Shown here: piece after piece, positions 1 through 11,588 of the stretch
Position numbering within the stretch: the first letter of the stretch is position 1
How the letters are laid out: every line of letters starts with the position of its first letter
Origin: Lingula anatina
Lineage: Eukaryota; Brachiopoda; Lingulata; Lingulida; Lingulidae
Assembly: GCF_001039355.2 (NCBI RefSeq)
Contig: NW_019775521.1
Coordinates: 65,684-129,683 of the forward strand
Direction of reading: 5' to 3'
Length of the DNA: 64,000 nucleotides
Translations under genes and position numbers: made by a program
Notes under the pieces: model-generated
What the model was told of the DNA's origin: nothing
What the model saw: the letters and a program-made list of their open reading frames with translations, nothing else
Databases searched by the model: none

Positions 1-611
1 ATTTAATCAAATAAACACTCGGACTAACTCAAAAAGAGACCTCTTGTTTATCAAAAATTGAGATTAAGCACGAATGAGGTAAATTTTATTGTTAAGACAA
101 ATAAAATGAGTCAATTTGAACTTACTTTGATTGTAATTTTCCAGGTAAATAATTTCTCTTTACTAGTCATAAATAATTCAAAATATTAAGAAACATTTTA
201 TATCTGATATATCTAATAAAACTTGAGATTGTTTTATTTGAAATCTTTTATTTCTATAACTTACTGTGTGTGCATTTGTAATCTTCTTGCTGTCCCAGAC
301 ACCATCACCTATAAATAATCAAAAAGACCTCCTTATCTCCTCTTATTGTAAAATATTCTCTAAAGTTAAAATGTAGACACAACTTGGTGTAAAAACTTGC
401 CAACGAGCATCACTCTGCAGATCAAATGACCAGATACATGCCAAAACATCTTTTGGAAACGGTTTACTTATCCATATGCAACCAAGATGGAGGTGAATTA
501 TTTATCATTTTACACCTGGTGTTATTACTCTGTCTCAAAGTTATGAAACTCTCTACTTCATCAAATTCCAAAAAAAGGTCTAAAACTCATTGGTGAGGTA
601 ATATCACCTAC
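1..611. other. SEC13 intron sequence, no exon recognised
   Basis: The stretch continues the intron after the donor that follows SEC13 exon 5. Both strands were read for the next expected WD-repeat motif and none was found. It is AT-rich with no clear repeat. Confidence 0.6.
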
Positions 612-3187
612 CTGTACTAGAAATAACTGATATACAGCCATCAGAGCTGCCACATGCAAACAACAAGCCAAACTCATGGGGTGCCCAGCATACTGAGTTC
701 ACTGGAATGAATATCAATAAATACAAGATAAATTAACAATTATAATCACTGCATTTTAATCATTTATGGTGAATTAAGTCAAGCAACCTTGATTTTACCA
801 GTATAAGTATTCTCATTTTTTTTTACTTAGGGTAAAACTAGTACTGGACCTCAAAAGGTACAAATATTTATTCAAATTTCTACTTCCAAGTCGCTGTGCC
901 TTCTTGAGTTAGACAATGGGTGAATATTTTCATACAAGTTTCAACTCCTTCAACACACACACACACTCTCTCTGTCTCAAAAGGTGCACTGTACTTACAA
1001 AAACTTTGAAGATAATTGTCATAAAGTGTCAAAATAAAGAGAGAAAAGTGTTATCCACCAATCACCACCCTGACAGCACAAGCTTCCACTTTACCTGAGG
1101 AGTCATGGTTTGTGTACTCATACAGCTTGCCCCACGTCCCATTAGTCTCCTTCCATATAATAACTTTCCTATCGTAGCCACAGGAGGCCAGCAAGTTCCC
1201 AAACATAGGGTGTGCCCAGGCTATCTGCCATACTGGGCCTTCATGTCTGGAATATAATAACATATTACTTATAGGCCGTATTCCCAACTTAAGTTACTGT
1301 ACTAGCTGGATTGAACTATCTCAGCGGGGATTCACGTTAAGCCACAGTCAATGTATTCAGCTAAATTGTTTATTTTCCCCAGATTCTCCAGTGGGTGTGT
1401 CCAACAGTGATTACATTGACTGTGGCCTAGCGAGAATCCTCCCTGAGATACATCGATTCAGCTAGTACAGTACCATTTATTGAAAACATGGCTTCACAGA
1501 CTGTGTGTAGTATGCCTCAGCATGGTCTCATGATGGAGCTGGGTATGCCACGACAATTGACATTCAGTGGATGGACCTGTGAAGCCATATTTCAAATACA
1601 AATTCCTATGATGAGGAAACTTCGGCATCCTCTTGAACAAGCTAATCTGGTGTATTGACACATGTTCAAATATTATACAGTGGGGTAAGAAATAATGATA
1701 AACTAACAACTGTGGAGCAATAATAAACAAAATCTTCAACAACATTTATCAACAGGTATTTTTCTATTTGTTTTCATAGAAGCTCTTTCGAATAACAGTC
1801 TACTTCACCACAAAATTTTACCACATTTGAGTGCCTTTTTTGAAAGTGCTTTCAAAGATGACATTCCCAGTGCGCAGTTTAACTATAATGATATAATTAT
1901 TGTCTTTTAGAAAGTTAAACCCACCTAACACAGATTCTTGCACATTTTCTAGCCTCGTAAGATCTTGGAAGTTTCCCATTAAATTAAATTCCAATTGGTT
2001 CTCTTACCCTCTGAGATCTGCTATGAGAGTCTGTTGTCCACTCTTCACATCAAATATCTTCACACTTCTATCTGAGGAACACGTGGCTAACTTTGTTCCA
2101 TAGTAGTCCATTTGAGCATCATGCTGTAACACACCATGGAAATGTGGATGTTACCATTTTCATATTTTGATCAAGGAAAAACATCCTGCTTCAGGCAGAA
2201 GATTGGTAATTAAGGTCATGGATGTGTTTAAAAATCTTCAAAACATATAACAATTGTCCAAGAAGGTATTCACAAAATCATTTTAAAATTGTTCAAAATC
2301 AGAAAAAAATCTATATGTAATGATTTTATTATTTTTTTACAGTAGTAATAGATATCTACTTGTTTGGAAATTGAGACATGGGAATATAAAGAAGAGTGAT
2401 GCAACATATACATCCAGTTACAGCACATTTGAAAATTCTGGAACTATTTGGAAAAATGAATATCCACCAAATTTCTCTGAACTTAAAGTTGTACTACAGA
2501 TATAAGCATTTAAATTTCAAGAGAAAAATGGACACATTACATTAAATTATTTTAAAAATGTACACTACACGAATAACTTACAATCATATCTTCATGAGCC
2601 GTATCCACTGTATTTATGACGGAAACCTGGAAAATTTAGCAGCTTCTTTGAATTTAAGAGGTATCTTCCCCATGTTTTCATCCAGTAAGACACTGTTTTG
2701 TGCAAGATAATTAACCTGATTACATTGGCTTAGCAAGGATTTCTGCTGAGATAGATCCACCCTGCTAGCAGGATAACTTCTATTCTGAACACAGCCATAC
2801 AAATTATATACGTGCATGTTATTAGTAAAAGATACACATTACCATACTGTACGCTCGTCTTCGACAAATATGGCCAGTAAAACGATCTCTTAATACCCAA
2901 AATTGGTACTTCAAATGGGGATTCTTGTGTAGTAACTCGCAAACCATCTGTGCCTTTTACACTCTATTTGCAAGGCCGAAAATTTTCGTTTTACCAAACT
3001 TTTCTGGCATTAAAATTTTTTATAAGAAAAAGCTGGCAGTGTTTGATATGACAACAACACTGTGTGAGTCATATTTTTGATCGTGACGGAAAATTGATAA
3101 AGTTTATTTTTCAGTGTATGTATAATACATTTTACACTTATTAATTCTGTAGCAAAAGTCGGTGAAAATCGAGGTAAAACTTACCAT
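612..3187 (-). CDS. SEC13: SEC13 homolog, COPII coat / nuclear pore WD40 protein (5' part, incomplete at left edge)
   Basis: Five minus-strand exons join in frame: 3185-3187 (the ATG only), 2582-2626, 2008-2123, 1095-1246 and 612-701, each with GT/AG borders and consistent phase. The reading begins [16 protein letters not shown] and continues through the WD-repeat stretches [53 protein letters not shown] and [20 protein letters not shown], which I recognise as SEC13. SEC13 is a small beta-propeller that pairs with SEC31 in the outer COPII coat and with NUP145C/NUP96 in the Y-complex of the nuclear pore. About 135 of roughly 320 residues lie here; the remaining blades should be encoded to the left of base 1, and I found no further exon in 1-611. 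The gene is head-to-head with the HEPN-NACHT gene. Exon structure is inferred; identity is near certain. Confidence 0.95.
1295..1472. mobile_element. Foldback (inverted-repeat) element inside SEC13 intron 3
   Basis: The left arm beginning TACTGTACTAGCTG at 1295 is matched by its reverse complement CAGCTAGTACAGTA ending at 1472. The inner arms CCACAGTCAATGTA and TACATTGACTGTGG also pair. The arms are about 65 bases with mismatches and enclose an AT-rich loop. There is no coding capacity. This is the shape of a MITE or a diverged foldback element; I saw no clear target-site duplication. Confidence 0.6.
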
Positions 3188-4535
3188 TATGTTTTGTTTC
3201 TTCTCTCGAGCCTTGTCAAATGGCTGTACGTGGCCGGCTGCCTCGTTTTGAAATTATATTTTGACTAGTTCCGGCCGAGTCATATACTACTTTTAGTTTC
3301 CAATAAATTTTCTATGAAAGAATGAAACATTTTTCTCGTGTATCTTCTAATAAATAAAATTAGACAAACGTTCATAGTTTTAAATCATGTAAGTTGATGA
3401 TTTAATATATTTATAGCTATATTTCATTTTATGCATACACAGATAATGGAACCAAGCATAAAAACATCGCGGGGGGTTGGTGAAAGTGAAAGTTGTTACA
3501 TTCCTCGAGATTCATTTTGAGTTTGTGTTCACGAAGACACCCCTGGGATATTGTCTTGGATATTATACGATAGATCATAAGGTATTTATCTGTCATTTGC
3601 ATTAATTGCAAGGGAGCTTATTTCACATGTGGTCCTAAAGACGGTGGCTACTGCCCCTATTCCACACACCGACTCACGAACCACCAGGGAATTATAAATT
3701 TTAGAAATCGTGAGGAATCGTGAAATTTTGCATATTTCTGGTAGAAATCTTGTCTTTGCTTGGGCTTCACTTACAAAAATGGAAGTTAAACACAGCATAA
3801 CTATAGTACTGACCCTGAAACTGGAGTATGAACATCAGCTGAAGATAACGTCTTCGGAGAAGGCTAACTGGTTCTAAACTGGAACTGGATGAGACTAAAC
3901 AAGATTCAGTTAAGAGCTTAAAGAATTTATCATGATTAAACTAAAAACCCTGGGATTTATCTATTCCTGGCGGCTCATGGAATTCGAAGTCGCTGTAGAA
4001 TAGGGGTATTAAAATGTACAGATTTCCCTTCGGAAAACTCCTACGCAATAGTATTTACTTGGCAGATCTTCCTTGGATAAACTGTATTTTTGATTCTCTT
4101 TTATCTGACACTTAACATACTAGTAACCCTGTGGCTATCTGGGAAAAGTAGAATAGCTGTCACCTAACCTGAAGCAAGGCTTTTAGTAATTCCACCATTT
4201 CCTTGTCCAGAGTATTTTCTGCTCTCACTGAGCACTGGTTAAATAGAGATTTTTAAATTATTTTTGGAGTCATTAATTTATGGTATTTATTTTTAAAGTA
4301 CTGTATTGGTTAAAAGTGATTTCTTTGCTCTCAGATTAGTTCAACACTGGGTGATTTGCAGGGTTATGTACTAGTACATGTACATTTTGTACATTTTGAG
4401 TGGTCTTTTACACTGTAAGTTAGGGAAAAGTGGAGGTGGATCCACATGTACTGTACTAGTATACTTTCACTTTATTGTTAGAAGTCAGTAGATCCATTCA
4501 TGCAACTTTAATGCAGTTTTTATGTTTGTACTTTA
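3188..4535. promoter_or_regulatory. Head-to-head spacer between SEC13 and the HEPN-NACHT gene
   Basis: About 1.35 kb separates the SEC13 start codon from the first recognised exon of the divergent HEPN-NACHT gene. It should hold both promoters and the SEC13 5' UTR. A non-coding first exon of the plus-strand gene probably lies here, because the ATG-containing exon starts just after a good splice acceptor (TACTTTAG at about 4528-4535). I see no CpG-rich block or TATA box that I would commit to. Confidence 0.5.
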
Positions 4536-4546
4536 GGTGCACCAGG

Positions 4547-7280
4547 ATGAAGTATTATGCGAAGTTAAGTCGTCTACTCATTGATCATGGGGCAAAGGCA
4601 TTGAGAAATTACTTCAAAACTCACATCCTTGACCCTGCTGGAAAGACTTTAGGAGAGCTGTTTGCCGCCAATAGAACACTGCTGGATGATCTTTACCGTG
4701 GTTTACATGGACACCGGAAGCTTCTATACGAAAGTCAGTATAAGAAGATATTCCCTCCAAGCAACCAAGATCCAGAGTTAAAGGAGTTTGATATCACACT
4801 TCTGTTCCTTCTTACACGTCAACTGCATCCGCAAGGTCCAAGCATCCCTCCTCCAAAAAACAATGTCTGGAATGACCCAAACGATCAATGGCATTCACAA
4901 CATAATGTTCCAACAAAAACTCAGGCAATAATTCTGATAAAGTATGAGCGCAATAAGCTTGCTCACAGGACAACTACAGACATGGAAGAAACTGACTTTG
5001 AATGTTTGTGGAATAGACTATCTAGTGCCATAGTGGAAGTAGGAGGGATGTCTCAAGAAGAAGTCACAGAATTACATGATAAAGCTATTGAACCAGAGAG
5101 AGAGGCAATTTATTGTATGTCTTTCCTGAAGGAGTATCTAGAGGAGATAGATATGATGGATATGATGGAAAGGGAATTTGCTGATCTGAAAGAAAGCATA
5201 ACAAAGGTAGTAGAAATTCTGGATAACAGGATCTCAGACCTTAAGTCAACTTTGTCTTTGGAACAAAAGGAGTTTATGGAAAAAGTGATGCAGTCATTAA
5301 ACCAGTATTTTGAGAATGTTCCTTCAAGCTGTGAAACACAACCCAGTGATGCATCTTCTGTTGCAAAAAGCTCAGAGAATACTGGTGTAGGTAAGTATAC
5401 CTCTCAAAGATGAACATTAATTTTCCTGTCGATCAGTAGATTAAATGAAATATTATCAAAATTAAATTCATACGTTGTGTAGATATGTAAGTATAATATA
5501 TAATGCTTTATAATTTTCTGTTTTAGATTAGATAACAATAAAATTATTTTCTTTTTGAGTTTGGTTTTCAAATTCAGATTGTCAATGCAAGTGGGCTGAA
5601 GTGCTTAGCAGTTACTATATTCAGCATTGTTGCAGTTTGAAGTGGCCAACCATCCTGAAGCTTGATATCCATGAAATTTTTACTGAGATTGACATGTCAG
5701 ATAAGCATAGGTAATATATAACCAGCTGCCCCTCATATCAATACTTCATGTTAAATTGGGCCTGATTTCTTTCTTATTTTATAATGCAGGATAGCTAGGG
5801 TAACCCTTGCTTAATATAGGTGATCATGTACATAGAGTTCATGTAGAACCCTAATACTCAGTTGTGTGTAATATAATAGCCAAATGTATATTCTTCCTGT
5901 ATGATGTTCAGAATTTTTATGAAAATTATTTCCTAACCAAGTGTTATTTTGCATATACCTATATTTGTAGTATTTGTTTGTTTATTATCCCTGTAATTTT
6001 GAGAAAAAAGTTGAAGATCCTGTTTTCTAGCCCATGGATCTCCTGAAGATATTTTTGAAACTGGGCAGATGTGGAAATTCACTGTTCTTTAGGGACTGTG
6101 CATTATTATAGTACCTCCGCAAAGGAGGTTGTTTTCACCCCTGTTTGTCTGTCTGTCTTTCTATCGATCTGTCTGTCTGTCATCAACATAACTCAAAAAG
6201 TTATGGACCGATTTTGATGAAATTTTCAGGAACTGTCAGAAGTGGGCTTAGGAAGAGATGATTCTTTTTTGGTGGTGATCCAGATCAATATTAATCAATC
6301 AATAATCAATAATAATAATAAATTGCTGCCTTGGCGGAGGTCTGCGCTCTCGGAGTGCTTTTCTAGTTTGTTTTATTATTATACCAATTTTCCACCAAGG
6401 TATTATAATAAAGTGAAGGAAAACACTGTAAGGCCCCATTTCGAATGGATGACCTGAGTATTTATGGATGTGCCGACTAATTATGGCCGACCAAGGTTCA
6501 AAAGCGATGTGGCTAATTCTTGATGGTCTCCCTGACTCCACACGCCCCTTTAAATGGATTAAATCTCTGCTGTGAGGTTTATTTGCTAGGGGCCTGCAGC
6601 AACAGTGCATGTGGAGGCGGGGAGACCATCAGGAATCAGTGGCATCTCTTCTGAACTATGGTCGGCCATATTTAGTCGGCGGGTCAGTAAGTACTGCAAA
6701 ATACAGAAAAATCTATTTATTACAGTACTCATGTACATGTAAATGCTAACCACATAGAAATCATACATTCTGAATGGGGCCTAACTTATGAAGTAGTAAC
6801 TAGATTTACATACTAGTATCTAGATCTTCATCTGCCTCCTTGATGTCTTTTCAAAACATCATCTCTGCCATGCACAACCCTATACACCATTGTTATGGGT
6901 ATTTTTTTAGATTTAAGGAATTTTTTATGTCCAAAATAAGATATCTTTCCTATAGGATCCTATAAGATTTCCTATAGGAACCCGTAAGATTTCCCATAGG
7001 ATCCTATAGGAAAATGGGACAATTTCCTATGGGAAATCCTATAGGAACCTACATGTATAAGATGGCCTATAGGAAATTCTATAGGAAATCTTATAGGAAA
7101 TCCTATAGGAAATTTTTGTAAGGGATTGGGGTCATCACCAAATTGAGGAGATCAAGTCCAGTTACCACTGCAGCGCTTTGTACAAACACACACAAACACA
7201 CACACACACACACACACACACAAATCAGACTGATACATTAAGTGTTAATTTGTGAGCCAGAAAGAGCAAACAGACATGCA

Positions 7281-7319
<39 letters not shown>

Positions 7320-9473
7320 TGATCAACATACAGTACTTTGAAATCTGTGAAGGGGGATTTCAAAGTAATAGTAGTCATTTCTATAACATTGTGTTTTAGG
7401 GATCACATGACCCACTGCCAGATATTTGACCAGGTAATTGAGTTGCAAGCTCCTCCAAGAAGAATTTTGATAGAAGGTCAGAGCGGTAGTGGAAAGACTG
7501 TACTTGCCTCCAAGATTGCCTTGGACTGGGCTTACCACATGAGAGCCCAGAAGTATATTTACTATCACAGTGATGACAGTAGGGAGACCAGGAATTATGT
7601 GAAGAAATTTCAGTATGTTTTTTTATTGCAGAACGTAGATGTAGAGAAGTCAATAGAGGAACATATCTTTGAGTTAAACCATTTATTCTCAAAACCCATT
7701 GAAAAGCGAGAAATTCAGTCCATTATGTGTATGATAGAAAGATTCCAGGAAGATGTCCTTTTTATTGTTGATGTTGATGAAAATTTGTTGCATAAACATA
7801 GTGGTGGTGAAATTTTAGAATTGATCAGAGGTGAGCGATACTGTAGATCTACAGTTGTTGTTACATCTAGACCCCTGCAGTATAGGCAACTGCGTGACTT
7901 TCGTGACTTTCATGTTTGTTACAACAATGGCTTTGACCCTGTCAAAGGCAAATCAGTACAGTTTGTGAAAAACTATGCTCAAAGTACCAAAGTTACTGAA
8001 GATGTTTTTGATGACTTGATTGAGAAAATACAGAAAAACACTGTTGTGGCAGACTTAGCAAAATGTCCTTTGTTTTGTCTATTGCTTTGCATGTCTTACC
8101 ATAGTGCTCATCAGAAAGTGACTGGAGAAATGGGCAGGAAAGAAAGAAGATTACTACAGGTAGTACCTCAGGTTCAAGGTTTGGCAAATTTGTTCAGTAA
8201 TCTTGTAGATGATATGATGGTTAGGGTTTTGGATCAAAGAGACCAAATTGCCCCTACATTGAAAATATTGTGCAAGTATTCTTGGGATGCACTAATGAAA
8301 GGTACAGAATATTTAGCTGAGGATGAGGATAGTATGTTAGATTTGGTATTAAGAAAGGGTCTTTTGCAGAAATGTGACATTGGCACAGTTCGAGAACAGG
8401 TGTTATGTATTATGTTTCCTCACCAAAGCATAAAGCTTTTTCTTGCAGCCAAATACATGACTGATATTGCCTATGAGGAGTGTTTTTCAGATTTTCCAGA
8501 TCTGCTTACAAAGAGAATGTCTGTTGAATTAGAGCAGGAAAAACTAGTATCTATCTCATTTGGGCAGTTAGATATTTTTTTGATTGCATTGTCTGGACTT
8601 TTGGCCATGGAAAGGGATTTCATTAGACTGGAGCAATTTTTTAGCTGTGTCCAGAAATCAATCATTGATACTTTGCCTCTGGGTTCAGACAAAAAACATC
8701 CTTCTGGGATATCATCTTGGAGTTTAAAAGATCCTTCCATTGTGCTAATTCTTCAGTGTTTATATGAAGCCTGTGTGTCCACGGTGAGTGATACTGGAGA
8801 AGAACCAGAAAGAATGTCAGAGATTATGAAAGTTATGACTAAACATATGAGTAAAGTTATTTCAGATTCCTCGGGCCCACAGACATCAAGGACCCCACAA
8901 TCTTGTTTTTGGGTTCTTGCAAGGCTGTTAAAGTATAAACCTAAGAAACTAATACAGATTGACATTGCCCCAAGCATGATTGAGTCAGTGCAAGTGAAAA
9001 GTGACCTTGCTGAAGGTATCGGCAAATGCAAAGATTTGTTTGTATTACTTAGATGGGAAACGGTTGAAGATCTGCAGTTGTTCCTGAGTCATATCTGCAA
9101 AGAAAAAAGTGCTATTACATACCTTTCATGCTGTTATGAAGGACATAACCATATTGAAACAAGCTTTAATGTCGAGTCATTTAAGAAAATGAATCTGCCC
9201 AGTCAGTTTTCATTCTTGTATTGCCACAATACACAATTAAGTGACACCATACTATTGGAATGCAGTTCACTCAAAGATTCCTGGATTGTTATGCAAGAAT
9301 GCAGCATCAGCAAAGAAGCTCTTTTGCAGCTTATACGATCCCAATTAACATCATCATTGTCATCAGCATTTCTTTTTTCCTCGTGTACTTTGAAAGGTGA
9401 AACGGGGGAAAAACAGACATTTAATGGGGAGGTATATCCTGAAGAAACACGTTTTTCTTTAAAATCAGCATAA
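4547..9473 (+). CDS. HEPN (DZIP3-like) - coiled coil - NACHT STAND ATPase, NLR-like
   Basis: Three exons, 4536-5390 (ATG at 4547), 5578-5710 and 7400-9473, join in phase to 1016 codons plus TAA. Residues 1 to about 200 resemble the HEPN domain found in DZIP3-like proteins, including the HEPN motif R135-NKLA-H140 (RX4H), which in many HEPN proteins is an RNase site. Residues 205-260 are charged and probably coiled coil. A Cys/Trp-containing linker in exon 2 leads to a NACHT ATPase: Walker A GQSGSGKT at 352-359, Walker B ending DVDE at 450-453, sensor TSRP at 481-484, and FPHQSIKLFLAA at 665-676, which matches the conserved segment after the winged helix of NLRs. No clear leucine-rich repeats follow. 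The protein is probably cytosolic; by family it could be an oligomerising danger or pathogen sensor. That role is inference. The ATG was chosen because it follows the acceptor at 4535 and upstream in-frame codons lie in the intron. Confidence 0.85.
6112..6367. mobile_element. Dispersed non-coding repeat (CCTCCGC...GCGGAGG type), intron 2 of the HEPN-NACHT gene
   Basis: The segment starts with the short palindrome CCTCCGCAAAGGAGG, continues with CTGTCTGT tracts and the phrase TCAAAAAGTTATGGACCGAT, and ends with CTTGGCGGAGGTCTGCGCTC. I recognise this layout as a dispersed repeat seen across many aquatic animals. It has no coding capacity. End coordinates are approximate. Confidence 0.6.
6432..6781. 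mobile_element. 350-bp foldback MITE with TAA target duplication (PIF/Harbinger-like)
   Basis: Terminal inverted repeats read GGCCCCATTTCGAATG on the left and CATTCTGAATGGGGCC on the right. They are flanked by direct TAA copies at 6429-6431 and 6782-6784. Inner arms also pair (ATGGCCGACC with GGTCGGCCAT; GATGGTCTCC with GGAGACCATC). A 3-bp TWA duplication and GG-starting termini fit PIF/Harbinger derivatives. No transposase is present. It lies in intron 2 of the HEPN-NACHT gene. Confidence 0.7.
6946..7113. repeat. Array of short palindromic TCCTATAGGA units
   Basis: About ten irregularly spaced copies of the self-complementary decamer TCCTATAGGA or near variants, separated mostly by AA(A/G)ATTTC-like spacers. 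It is not a regular tandem repeat with fixed period. It lies in intron 2 of the HEPN-NACHT gene, just upstream of CA microsatellites. Confidence 0.75.
7185..7316. repeat. Two (CA)n microsatellite tracts
   Basis: CA runs at about 7185-7222 and 7282-7316, separated by about 60 bases of unique DNA, shortly before the NACHT exon acceptor at 7399. Confidence 0.9.
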
Positions 9474-11417
9474 TTTTATAGAATTCAAGTAGGGTGGGAA
9501 ACCATAAGAATGATTTTTTTTTGGCACAGACTGTATGTTATGAGGAAAATGTATAGTAATGATGAAGCCATGTTTACATGGATTTTTCTTGTCCGTGGGT
9601 TTTGAACAGGTTAGTTTTGGAAGGAGGTTGAGAACCATATATTTTCGAAACTTTTTTTTTACTTGTACAGCATCAGTTTGTGTGTGTGTATGTGTGTGTA
9701 ATAAATATTGTATATGTGTGTATTATAGAAATTGATACAGATTGGAATCATAAACACACAGCACAGTTTGTTTATTATTGATTCCTTGATCTCAGTGTAA
9801 TTGCACAGTGAATAATGGCCTTTGATCATTCTTTGTGTGTGTGAAAGAGTAAATGAAAGAACAGGTAGTGTTCATATCGGCAAACACTAGGCATATAACA
9901 TTATTTAAATGAATACTGATGTATCAGGTAACAATGCCAATGCATGGTTAGTAGACAAACTTTTAACTTGTACATCAGCCACTGAACTCTCTCATTTATT
10001 TTAGGAGAGTTTAATTTATTCATATTAATGAACATGTACATGTATTTGTATATGATGTCATATTTATTCATGGATGGACAGCAATTCGCCTGTAAAGGAT
10101 CAAAACAGGTTTTCTATGTGAATGATAATCTGCTAATGACTTCCCGACCCAATATGTTTTCTTGTATGTGGAAGCAGCTTGGATTTACAGGATTTCTTTC
10201 ATAGAGCTTAATGCATGTAATTGCTTTTTTTTTTAGAGATTTTTATTGAAATTATACAAATGTGATATGATACATTAGAAAGAATATATTTCTTTATGTG
10301 TAAATATGCCATGTACTTAAGATCAATATCAGAAAATTAATGTATTTATTGAAGGATAATAAACACAAGTAATGGTATTTCTAGTTCCTCTGTATAGTTA
10401 GTGTACATATGTATATATTGTATCAATAGTAATGGGTTCTAAGTGGAAAATCTGTCAGTGAAAAGGAAGTTTTTTTTAATTTGGTTATGGGCTCTGTGAT
10501 ATACTGTACTAAGTATATTTATTACTCGTGTACCAAACAACAAGTGGATCTTAATTGGGATGTATTGAACAATATTTATTCTGTATATCACTGTTCAGTA
10601 CTCAGTTTATTAACAAGTGATGGCTTAATTGCTTTAAATGTGATCTTATTTTTTATAATTGATATTGTGTTAACTATGCAAGTCATAGCTTATAGCTATG
10701 GAGGGGTGATATTAATTTTAAATGTAGCTTTAAAAGCATATACTCCTATTTATGTCATATGAGCATCAAATATCAAATATTGTCTTAAAGACTTTGTAAA
10801 TAACATTATGAAAAAAATGTCTGAGAAGTTGTACATTGTGCACTGCAGCATTTTTCAAACTCTGTGCAACTTACAGATCACAGAAAATGACAACTTTTTT
10901 AGTTATAGTGATCAATCCAGGCACTAAGGAGCATGGATTTAAATTTCAGTTCTATCATATTGTATACTTATGAGCATTATATGTTTGGAAATTTTAAGTG
11001 GGCATTTTCAAATTTGTTGATTTTATTAGGAAGTAAAATTATCTGTGACATTGAACATAATGTGTCAAAAAAAAAAAAAAAAAGGGGGGTGACTAGATAA
11101 AACTTCACAAGAAAAAAAATCATACTTACCAGATTTTCCTGGGCTAAACAGTATACTCTGTAACATCTGGGGAAATTAAGAAGTCCTGAAATCAACTCTT
11201 ATGAAATGGGTTCCATTTCTTTACATCTTTGATCATGGACTTCCAATTTGCATACAAACCAAATGTGTCAAGAAGGTGGACAAATTAATAGGTTCATCAG
11301 TCTAGACTAAGATTATTTGTAGTGACATTACTTCTTGGCATTTATCTGTTTGAAAATTTGAAAAGTACCAGTATTGTCTTTAGATGAAACCAGCAGGTGT
11401 TTAAGTTGGGCACTATC
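9474..11417. other. 3' flank / UTR of the HEPN-NACHT gene, no gene seen
   Basis: AT-rich DNA after the TAA at 9471-9473. Candidate polyadenylation signals are present, the nearest AATAAA at 9700-9705 next to a TG-rich stretch. Open frames here (for example 10481-10762) are low-complexity hydrophobic translations of AT-rich DNA and resemble no protein known to me. A poly-A/poly-G tract sits near 11071-11096. Confidence 0.5.
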
Positions 11418-11583
11418 CAGGGGCGTAACCAGACCTTTTAAAATAGTACGCACAGATTTTGAAAATTCCCAGGTACAATTATATTCCGTGAAAAATACAC
11501 TGAATTTATGGAGAATAATATCATGGTTGGCTCAAAAAATTGTACGCACAGTGCATCCGTGCGTATGCCTGGTTACGCCCCTG
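11418..11583. mobile_element. 166-bp MITE with CAGGGGCGTAACCAG termini
   Basis: Perfect 15-bp inverted termini: CAGGGGCGTAACCAG at 11418-11432 and CTGGTTACGCCCCTG at 11569-11583. Inner arms containing GTACGCACAG and CTGTGCGTAC-like sequence also pair. The element is flanked by a 5-bp direct repeat CTATC at 11413-11417 and 11584-11588. It has no coding capacity. Confidence 0.8.
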
Positions 11584-11588
11584 CTATC

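Noticed and set aside
6946-7113. CRISPR-like array
   Set aside because: Units are short palindromes with variable spacing and no unique spacers of constant length; this is an animal intron.
10481-10762. 93-residue hydrophobic open frame
   Set aside because: AT-rich low-complexity reading in a 3' flank, no splice context or family resemblance.
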